From contig NZ_JHXE01000001.1 of assembly GCF_000621865.1 (NCBI RefSeq), positions 62,001-126,000 on the forward strand: a stretch of DNA of 64,000 bases, in the 5' to 3' direction. A model generated the notes under the pieces. That model saw only the letters and a list, made by a program, of their open reading frames with translations, did no database searches and was not told where the DNA came from. Positions 57,802 through 64,000 of this stretch are shown here, piece after piece. Within the stretch, counting starts at the first letter, position 1, and every line of letters begins with the position of its first letter. The translations under genes were made by a program, and so were the position numbers. This DNA comes from Pseudobutyrivibrio sp. MD2005. Its GTDB lineage: Bacteria > Bacillota > Clostridia > Lachnospirales > Lachnospiraceae.

Positions 57802-58623
57802 ATGGACGGATTAAAATTTTTATACAAAACAAAAATGGGGCGAATTCTACTTCGCCCTTTATTATTAAGACCGATTTCTGATTTTTCAGGGTGGCTTTTG
57901 GATTCGAGATTATCAAAGTGTCTGATTAAACCTTTTGTTAAGTCTAACAATATCAATCTTGATGATTACATTTTAGAAGATATTAACAGTTTCAACGCGT
58001 TTTTCTGTAGAAAAATCAAGCCAGAGCTTCGCCCCATCGACATGGATGAAAATCATTTGATCACCCCATGTGATGGCCTGTTAAAGGTCTATCCAATAAA
58101 TGATGATTTAGTTTTGCCAGTAAAGCAGAGTGAGTTCACAATATCAGATCTACTTGTGGATAAAGACCTGGCAAAATCCTTTGATGGTGGATATTGTCTG
58201 GTGTATCGATTATGCGTAAATCATTACCATCGATATGCATATTTTGAAACAGGAAAAAAGGCAGAGGATATAGTGATTCCTGGACTTTATCACACAGTTC
58301 AACCTGTCGCCCTTGAAGCGGGGCCAGTATTTATTCAAAACAGTCGCCAGTATACAGTCATCGACACAAAGAGCTTTGGGCGCTGTGTACAAATGGAAGT
58401 AGGAGCGATGCTTGTAGGTAGAATCGTCAATGAACAACCAAATGAAGGCCCAGTGGCAAGAGGTGATGAAAAGGGACACTTTGAATATGGCGGTTCAACA
58501 ATTATTGTGCTTGTACCACCAAATCAGGTAAAAATTAATAAGGAACTGATGGATGCATCCCAAAATGGTATAGAAACACCAGTAAAAATGGGCCAAACTA
58601 TAGGAGAAAAGGGCGCATCTTAG
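57802..58623 (+). CDS. psd: Phosphatidylserine decarboxylase
   Basis: 273 residues. The self-cleavage motif is GGST in HFEYGGSTIIVLV (near residue 232), where Ser becomes the pyruvoyl group. CDGLLKVYP and VNHYHRYAYFETG are conserved substrate-site parts. It makes phosphatidylethanolamine at the membrane. The start is three bases after the pssA stop, with a weak RBS, so coupling is likely. A terminator was not clear; a weak CAATCTA/TAGATTG repeat follows. Confidence 0.93.
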   Translation: MDGLKFLYKTKMGRILLRPLLLRPISDFSGWLLDSRLSKCLIKPFVKSNNINLDDYILEDINSFNAFFCRKIKPELRPIDMDENHLITPCDGLLKVYPINDDLVLPVKQSEFTISDLLVDKDLAKSFDGGYCLVYRLCVNHYHRYAYFETGKKAEDIVIPGLYHTVQPVALEAGPVFIQNSRQYTVIDTKSFGRCVQMEVGAMLVGRIVNEQPNEGPVARGDEKGHFEYGGSTIIVLVPPNQVKINKELMDASQNGIETPVKMGQTIGEKGAS

Positions 58624-58704
58624 ATAGAATTTACCAATCTAAAATGATATAGTATAGATTGAAGATATTTTATTAGAAATAATAGTTAGGAGAGTTATTT
58701 AAAT

Positions 58705-60141
58705 ATGGCAGTATTATCAGGTCAGAAGCCAGAAAGAGTATTTCATTATTTTGAGGAGATTTGTAACATTCCTCACCCAAGTTATCACGAAGAAAAAATC
58801 AGTGCTTACTTAGTAGATTTCGCTAAGGCACATAATTTAGAGTATTATCAAGATGATTTATATAATGTAATCATGATTAAAGAAGCATCAGAGGGCATGG
58901 AAAATGCAGCTCCAATCATTCTTCAAGGACACATGGACATGGTTGCTGAGCAGGATGATGATTGCACAAAGGATATGATGACAGAAGGTCTCGATCTTGA
59001 AATAGTTGACGGTTTTGTTACAGCTAAGGGCACAACACTTGGTGGCGATGATGGAATCGCTGTTGCTATGGCCCTTGCTATTTTAGAGGATGAGGAGCTC
59101 AAGCACCCACGTATCGAAGTTATCATTACAGTTTCAGAGGAAGTTGGTATGGAAGGTGCAGCAGGCATCGATGTTTCAATGCTCAAGGGACGCAACCTTC
59201 TCAACCTTGATTCAGAAGAAGAAGGACATTTCCTTGCAGGTTGTGCAGGTGGATGCAGAATGGATGTTGCTTATCCATTCAAGAAGGAGACACTTAAGGG
59301 CGCACTTGTATCAGTTAATGTTAAGGAGTGTACAGGTGGTCACTCAGGTGCAGAAATCGATAAGGGAAGAGCAAACGCTACTCACATTGCAAATCGTGTA
59401 TTTGCAGCAGGTGTTGAAGCAGGTGAGCTTTGCCTTGTTGAGTTCAAGGGTGGTACAAAGGACAACGCAATCCCACGTGCAGCACTTTCAAAGGTTGTAG
59501 CATCAGCAGAAGCTATCGCAGCAATGGAAGCTGAAGCAAAGGCAATCATCAACGAATATGCAATCACAGATCCTGCAATGAAGATCGAAATCAATAACGA
59601 AGGTGATGCTGAAGTTGAAGGTGTTAACGCAGCTGATACTAGAAAAATCGTTGAGTTACTTACATGTATGCCAAACGGCGTTCAGACAATGAGCCACGAT
59701 ATCGAAGGCTTAGTAGAGACATCACTTAACCTTGGTATCCTCAATCTTCTTGATACAGAGCTTAAGTTCTCTTGCTCACTTAGAAGCTCAGTAGATAGCG
59801 CAAAGGCTGCTCTCATGAGAAAGGTATCTATGGTTGGTAAGGCATTTGGCTGTGAAGTTTCAGTTCATGGTGAGTATCCAGCATGGGAGTACTTAAGAGA
59901 ATCATCATTCAGAGATGAGCTTGTTAAGATTTACAATGACATGAACGGAGAAGAGCCAATCGTTGAGGCAATCCACGCAGGTGTTGAGTGTGGTCTTTTA
60001 GCATCAAAGCTTGAAGGACTTGATGCCGTATCAATCGGCCCAGAAATGTACGATATTCATACTCCAAAGGAGCGTTTATCAATAGCTTCTACAGAGAGAA
60101 TATACAACTTCGTAAGAAGAGTTATTGAAACTAGTATGTAA
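58705..60141 (+). CDS. pepD: Aminoacyl-histidine dipeptidase (PepD, M20 family)
   Basis: 478 residues. Metal site and catalytic motifs: LQGHMDMVAEQD (His and Asp), TTLGGDDGIAVA (bridging Asp), VSEEVGMEGA (catalytic Glu and ligand), HAGVECGLLASK near the end. It cleaves dipeptides such as beta-alanyl- or Xaa-His in the cytosol. Length fits E. coli PepD (485). RBS TAGGAGAG. Single gene. Confidence 0.93.
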   Translation: MAVLSGQKPERVFHYFEEICNIPHPSYHEEKISAYLVDFAKAHNLEYYQDDLYNVIMIKEASEGMENAAPIILQGHMDMVAEQDDDCTKDMMTEGLDLEIVDGFVTAKGTTLGGDDGIAVAMALAILEDEELKHPRIEVIITVSEEVGMEGAAGIDVSMLKGRNLLNLDSEEEGHFLAGCAGGCRMDVAYPFKKETLKGALVSVNVKECTGGHSGAEIDKGRANATHIANRVFAAGVEAGELCLVEFKGGTKDNAIPRAALSKVVASAEAIAAMEAEAKAIINEYAITDPAMKIEINNEGDAEVEGVNAADTRKIVELLTCMPNGVQTMSHDIEGLVETSLNLGILNLLDTELKFSCSLRSSVDSAKAALMRKVSMVGKAFGCEVSVHGEYPAWEYLRESSFRDELVKIYNDMNGEEPIVEAIHAGVECGLLASKLEGLDAVSIGPEMYDIHTPKERLSIASTERIYNFVRRVIETSM

Positions 60142-60182
60142 AACTAATTAGGGGATTTTTCTTAAGGAAGGAGAAGATTTCT

Positions 60183-61256
60183 ATGATGAGAATCGGATTG
60201 CTTACAAGCGGTGGTGACTGTCAGGCACTTAATGCAGCTATGCGTGGTGTAGTTAAGGGATTAGCTGCCAATGTCAAGGATTTGGAAGTTTACGGATATT
60301 TTAATGGTTATAAGGGCTTGATTTATGGGGATTACAGGCTCCTTACCAGCCAGGATTTCTCTGGTATCCTTACACGAGGCGGCACTATTTTAGGTTCTAG
60401 CCGTCAGCCATTCAAGCTTATGAGAGAGCCAGATGAGAACGGTCTTGATAAAGTAGAGGCTATGAAGTCCAACTACTACAAGCTTAACCTCAATTGCCTT
60501 GTTATTCTCGGTGGAAATGGTACACAAAAGACTGCGAACCTTCTTCGCGAGGAAGGCCTTAATATCATTCATCTTCCAAAGACTATCGACAACGATATCT
60601 ATGGAACAGATTTGACCTTCGGTTTCCAGAGTGCTATCGATATCGCTTGTAACACAATCGATTGCATCCACACAACAGCTTCATCTCACAGCCGTGTATT
60701 CATCGTAGAGGTTATGGGACACAAAGTAGGATGGCTTACACTGTATGCAGGCGTTGCATCAGGCGCAGATATCATCCTTCTTCCAGAGATTCCATACGAT
60801 ATTAAAAAAGTAATAAAAGCAATCAATCACCGTGCAGAAGAAGGAAAGGGCTTCACAATCCTTGCAGTAGCCGAGGGTGCTATATCAAAAGAGGATGCCA
60901 AGCTTTCAAAGAAGGAATATAAAAAGAAATTAGAGTCTTCAAAATATCCTTCAGTATCTTACGAGATTGCAGAGCGTATTCAAAAAGAGACTGGCATCGA
61001 AGTACGTGTTACAGTGCCAGGTCACATGCAGCGTGGTGGTAGCCCAGATCCATTCGATAGAGTACTTTGTACCCGTCTTGGTTCTGCAGCAGCTCAGGCT
61101 ATCATGGATGGCGACTATGGCAACATGATTGCTATGGTAAACGGCAAGACAAAGAGAATCCCTCTTGAAGAGGTGGCTGGCAAGCTCAAAGTAGTAGAGC
61201 CTGATTGCCAGATGATTGAAGAAGCAAAGAGAATCGGCATCAGCTTCGGAGATTAA
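60183..61256 (+). CDS. pfkA: 6-phosphofructokinase, group III type
   Basis: 357 residues. GLLTSGGDCQALNAAMRG is the N-terminal nucleotide loop; PKTIDNDIYGTDLTFGFQSA (132-151) the substrate loop; MGHKVGWLTLYAGVASGAD and VPGHMQRGGSPDPFDR are conserved. The donor site reads GGNGT (110-114): the Gly fits ATP, while PKTIDND with Lys133 is found in PPi-type and group III enzymes, and the usual Asp of GGDG is Asn112. Donor preference cannot be decided. It carries out the committed step of glycolysis. RBS AAGGAAGGAG. Confidence 0.92.
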   Translation: MMRIGLLTSGGDCQALNAAMRGVVKGLAANVKDLEVYGYFNGYKGLIYGDYRLLTSQDFSGILTRGGTILGSSRQPFKLMREPDENGLDKVEAMKSNYYKLNLNCLVILGGNGTQKTANLLREEGLNIIHLPKTIDNDIYGTDLTFGFQSAIDIACNTIDCIHTTASSHSRVFIVEVMGHKVGWLTLYAGVASGADIILLPEIPYDIKKVIKAINHRAEEGKGFTILAVAEGAISKEDAKLSKKEYKKKLESSKYPSVSYEIAERIQKETGIEVRVTVPGHMQRGGSPDPFDRVLCTRLGSAAAQAIMDGDYGNMIAMVNGKTKRIPLEEVAGKLKVVEPDCQMIEEAKRIGISFGD

Positions 61257-61281
61257 TCATTAATTAAGGTAGGTAAATGTT

Positions 61282-62871
61282 ATGTCTTATATGGCTTTAT
61301 ATAGAAAGTTCCGCCCTCAGACTTTTGAGGATGTTAAGGGACAGGACCACATCGTTACAACTCTACAGAATCAGATCAAAGCAGACCGTATAGGACACGC
61401 ATATCTATTTACAGGCACAAGAGGTACAGGTAAGACAACAGTGGCTAAAATCCTGGCTCGCACCATCAACTGCGAGAATCCAGTAGATGGATGTCCTTGT
61501 ATGGAATGTGCCATGTGCAAAGCTATCACAGCGGGCAATTCCATGAACGTCATAGAAATGGATGCCGCTTCAAACAACGGTGTTGATAGCATCAGACAGA
61601 TTGTGGAGGAGGTGGCATATCCTCCAACTGAAGGAAAATATAGGGTGTATATCATCGATGAGGTGCACATGCTTAGTACAGGTGCCTTCAACGCCCTACT
61701 TAAGACTTTGGAGGAGCCACCTTCTTATGTTGTGTTCATATTGGCCACAACAGAGGTTCACAAGATTCCAATCACAATCTTAAGCCGTTGCCAGCGCTAC
61801 GATTTCCATCGAATCTCCATCGAAACTATAGCTGCTCGTTTGCAGGAGCTGATGGATAAAGAAGGGATTCAGGTAGAGGAAAAGGCACTTCGCTATGTGG
61901 CAAAGGCAGCCGACGGCTCAATGCGTGATGGACTAAGCCTTTTGGATCAATGTATAGCATTTTACATAGGCCAGACACTTACCTACGACAATGTATTAAA
62001 AGTACTGGGGGCCATCGACACAGAAGTGTTCTCTAGATTGCTTAGACATGTAATCAATGGAGAGATTCCACAGTGCATAGGCATCTTAGAGGAGATTATC
62101 ACTCAGGGTAGAGATTTAAATCAATTCATCATAGATTTTACATGGTATCTTAGAAATCTGATGCTTATCAAAAGCTCAGATGATATGGAAGATGCCCTTG
62201 AAATGTCATCAGACAATATAGCCCTTCTAAAGGAAGAGGCTACCATGGTAGACACAGAAATCCTTATGCGATATATTCAGGTTTTGTCGGCATTATCCAA
62301 CGAAATCAAGTATGCCACAGGCAAGAGAGTTCTTATTGAGATTGCACTGATTAAGCTGTGCAAGCCAGAAATGGAACAGGATATTTCAGCATTAAATAAC
62401 AGAATGGCCAACCTTGAGAAAAAGGTGGAAAAGGGTGTGCCAGTAGTTATGCAAGCCCCAGCGGCAGGACAGGCGCCTGCTCCCAGTCAAGCTCCAGTAA
62501 AAAAGGAGCCACTTCCAGCAGCTATACCAGAGGAGGTGCAGCAGGTGGTTAGCCAGTGGAGCATGTTGTTAGGCAAGCTTCCTGTCAATGTAAAGACATA
62601 TCTAAAGCAGGCCAACACTCGCACGGTCAATGAGCAGGGTGAGCTTGTTATCATTTACGATCAGCCACAAGGCTCAGAGCGTATGGCCGGAGATTTCCTT
62701 AACAGGCCAGAGGTCATAGAGGAGATTGAATCAGCCATTGAAGAGATGATTCACAAGACCGTAAAAATAAAAGTAGAGATTAATTCCAGCGGTGTAAGTT
62801 CACAGGATACCAAAACAGATATTGTGGACTTTTTCGCAAGTAAAGGAATCGAGATAGAAAGTGAGGAATAA
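61282..62871 (+). CDS. dnaX: DNA polymerase III subunit gamma/tau
   Basis: 529 residues. Walker A GTRGTGKTTVAK (about 46-57), the four-cysteine zinc knuckle CENPVDGCPCMECAMC, DEVHMLS and the sensor SRCQRYDF are intact. The C-terminal part (about 390-529) has a Pro/Ala-rich linker (QAPAAGQAPAPSQAPVKKEP) and the tau domain. It loads the sliding clamp. Starts the usual dnaX-ybaB-recR cluster. RBS TTAAGGTAGG. Confidence 0.96.
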   Translation: MSYMALYRKFRPQTFEDVKGQDHIVTTLQNQIKADRIGHAYLFTGTRGTGKTTVAKILARTINCENPVDGCPCMECAMCKAITAGNSMNVIEMDAASNNGVDSIRQIVEEVAYPPTEGKYRVYIIDEVHMLSTGAFNALLKTLEEPPSYVVFILATTEVHKIPITILSRCQRYDFHRISIETIAARLQELMDKEGIQVEEKALRYVAKAADGSMRDGLSLLDQCIAFYIGQTLTYDNVLKVLGAIDTEVFSRLLRHVINGEIPQCIGILEEIITQGRDLNQFIIDFTWYLRNLMLIKSSDDMEDALEMSSDNIALLKEEATMVDTEILMRYIQVLSALSNEIKYATGKRVLIEIALIKLCKPEMEQDISALNNRMANLEKKVEKGVPVVMQAPAAGQAPAPSQAPVKKEPLPAAIPEEVQQVVSQWSMLLGKLPVNVKTYLKQANTRTVNEQGELVIIYDQPQGSERMAGDFLNRPEVIEEIESAIEEMIHKTVKIKVEINSSGVSSQDTKTDIVDFFASKGIEIESEE

Positions 62872-62874
62872 GAA

Positions 62875-63216
62875 ATGGGTAAAGGTAGAGGCGGATTTCC
62901 AGGTGGAGCAATGGGTGGAGCCAACATGGCCAACCTTATGAAGCAGGCACAGCGTATGCAGCGCCAGATGGAAGAAGCTCAGGCAAAGCTTGAGGAGACA
63001 GAAGTTACAGGTACAGCAGGCGGCGGTGTTGTAGAGGTTACAGTTACAGGTGCCAAAGAAATCACAAAGGTACACATCGACCCAGAAGCAGTTGATCCAG
63101 ATGATGTAGAGATGCTTGAGGACCTTGTAATGGCAGCTACAAATGAAGCACTTCACAAGATTGATGAAATCACTGCTGCATCTATGCCAAAGATGCCAGG
63201 TGGATTAGGATTTTAA
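62875..63216 (+). CDS. YbaB/EbfC nucleoid-associated protein
   Basis: 113 residues: Gly/Met-rich start (MGKGRGGFPGGAMGGANMAN), then the core NLMKQAQRMQRQMEEAQAKLEE and VTVTGAKEITKVHIDPE. A small dimeric DNA-binding protein that is nearly always between dnaX and recR. The start is three bases after the dnaX stop. Confidence 0.95.
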   Translation: MGKGRGGFPGGAMGGANMANLMKQAQRMQRQMEEAQAKLEETEVTGTAGGGVVEVTVTGAKEITKVHIDPEAVDPDDVEMLEDLVMAATNEALHKIDEITAASMPKMPGGLGF

Positions 63217-63219
63217 TTA

Positions 63220-63819
63220 ATGGAATACTATAGCAAAGAAATTAGTAACTTAATAGCAGAGCTAAGTGATTTGCCTAGCATTGGAAATAAGTCAGCCCAA
63301 AGGCTGGCTTTCCATATATTAGGAATGGATGAGGAAAAGGTAAACGATTTGGCAAATGCCATCGTGCAAGCCAGAAAGAATGTGAGATATTGCAAGCAGT
63401 GTTTTACTCTCACTGATGATGAGCTTTGTCCTATCTGCTCCAATCCTAAGCGCAATCAGAATATCATTATGGTGGTGGAAGACACTAGAGATCTTGCTGC
63501 CTATGAAAAGACAGGAAAATACAATGGAGTATATCATGTGCTTCACGGTGCAATATCACCGATGGCTGGCATTGGCCCTGGCGATATCAAGCTCAAGGAA
63601 CTTATGGTGCGCTTGCAGCAGGTGGACGCAGAAGAAGTGATTATCGCCACCAACTCATCCCTAGAAGGCGAGACCACTGCAGCCTATATTAGCAAGCTGA
63701 TAAAGCCTACAGGCATCAAAGTCAGCCGAATCGCATCCGGCGTCCCAGTAGGTGGCAACCTTGAGTACATCGATGAAGTCACGCTGCTTAGAGCACTTGA
63801 CGGCAGAACAGAGTTGTAG
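63220..63819 (+). CDS. recR: Recombination mediator RecR
   Basis: 199 residues. Helix-hairpin-helix LPSIGNKSAQRLAFHIL (about 18-34), zinc finger CKQCFTLTDDELCPIC (about 57-72), Toprim domain MVVEDTRDLAAYEKTGKY and the end ASGVPVGGNLEYIDEVTLLRAL. It acts with RecO/RecF in loading RecA at gaps. Last gene of the cluster. Confidence 0.97.
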   Translation: MEYYSKEISNLIAELSDLPSIGNKSAQRLAFHILGMDEEKVNDLANAIVQARKNVRYCKQCFTLTDDELCPICSNPKRNQNIIMVVEDTRDLAAYEKTGKYNGVYHVLHGAISPMAGIGPGDIKLKELMVRLQQVDAEEVIIATNSSLEGETTAAYISKLIKPTGIKVSRIASGVPVGGNLEYIDEVTLLRALDGRTEL

Positions 63820-63901
63820 CGGTAAAAAAATGATAGTGTCATGTATGGGTAAAAACAATTAAAATGGCAAATTAATAATTAAATATTTTTATGTATGATA
63901 T

Positions 63902-63942
63902 AAAAAGAGGATTGTGTCATCATGGCACAATCCTCTTTTTCT
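63902..63942 (+). terminator. Terminator downstream of recR
   Basis: AAAAAGAGGATTGTG and CACAATCCTCTTTTT pair perfectly around TCATCATGG, then T-rich sequence. It lies 83 bases after recR. Confidence 0.9.
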
Positions 63943-64000
63943 TTATAAAAGTAAGGTTGTTATGTAAATCTTAATATGAATTGCTATTCTAATATTTTGG

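Noticed and set aside
61257-61281. SRP RNA gene next to dnaX
   Set aside because: In several Firmicutes the scRNA gene lies near dnaX, but the gap here is 25 bases and holds only the RBS.

Overview
The window looks like chromosomal DNA of a low-GC anaerobic member of the Lachnospiraceae, most like Butyrivibrio or Pseudobutyrivibrio (inference; no 16S rRNA is present). Pointers are the rpsF-ssb-rpsR cluster, DUF6465, DUF5688, DUF6106 and DUF6017-type proteins, a sodium-type F-ATPase c subunit, an MsmX-type shared sugar ATPase, c-di-AMP turnover (GdpP), MecA, and a clostridial intergenic repeat. No tRNA, rRNA, CRISPR array or intact insertion sequence was seen.

Region by region. 1-4.6 kb is housekeeping: the ricT tail, tRNA/rRNA methyltransferases, a DUF212 membrane protein, a sirtuin and rpsF-ssb-rpsR. 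4.6-14.3 kb is accessory: a standalone DUF6017 tail with a ribbon-helix-helix gene, a frameshifted solute-binding/degenerate GGDEF/EAL receptor, DUF6465, structured leader RNAs, DUF5688, a CapA-like lipoprotein, an AbrB-PIN toxin-antitoxin pair, and a HipA-like kinase paired with a DUF2442-like/HTH protein under a promoter buried in a perfect 40-bp palindrome. 14.4-24.1 kb holds a symporter with an extra cytosolic domain, DUF1294, NUDIX, an adenosine-deaminase-like fusion, a DMT transporter, a short LarC, a PAS/GAF/GGDEF cyclase and an AraC regulator. 24.3-32.5 kb is a beta-galactoside module: binding protein, two permeases, LacZ and galactokinase. Its ATPase is probably the separate msmX-like gene at 35-36 kb. 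36.4-41.8 kb carries gdpP-rplI-dnaB, a small ferredoxin, a DUF1858 protein and mecA. 42-44 kb encodes an atypical Ser/Thr kinase and a partner P-loop-like protein. 44-48 kb has a GH18 protein, Sua5, a phosphatase-fold protein lacking its cysteine, and dCMP deaminase. 48.1-55.4 kb is a complete ATP synthase operon. 55.4-64 kb is greA, a flippase-like protein, pssA-psd, pepD, pfkA and dnaX-ybaB-recR.

The sugar genes, GH2 enzyme and shared ATPase form an uptake-and-cleavage route for galactosides. The ATP synthase genes and Na+ signature in subunit c suggest sodium bioenergetics. The best candidates for undescribed biology are the HipA-like kinase pair (12.6-14.3 kb), the atypical kinase/P-loop pair (42.0-44.0 kb), the deaminase/Rossmann fusion (17.1-19.5 kb), the transporter with a degenerate GHKL-like domain (14.4-16.0 kb), and the structured leader RNAs at 8.7 and 10.4 kb. 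All functional statements are from reading the sequence; no database search was run.
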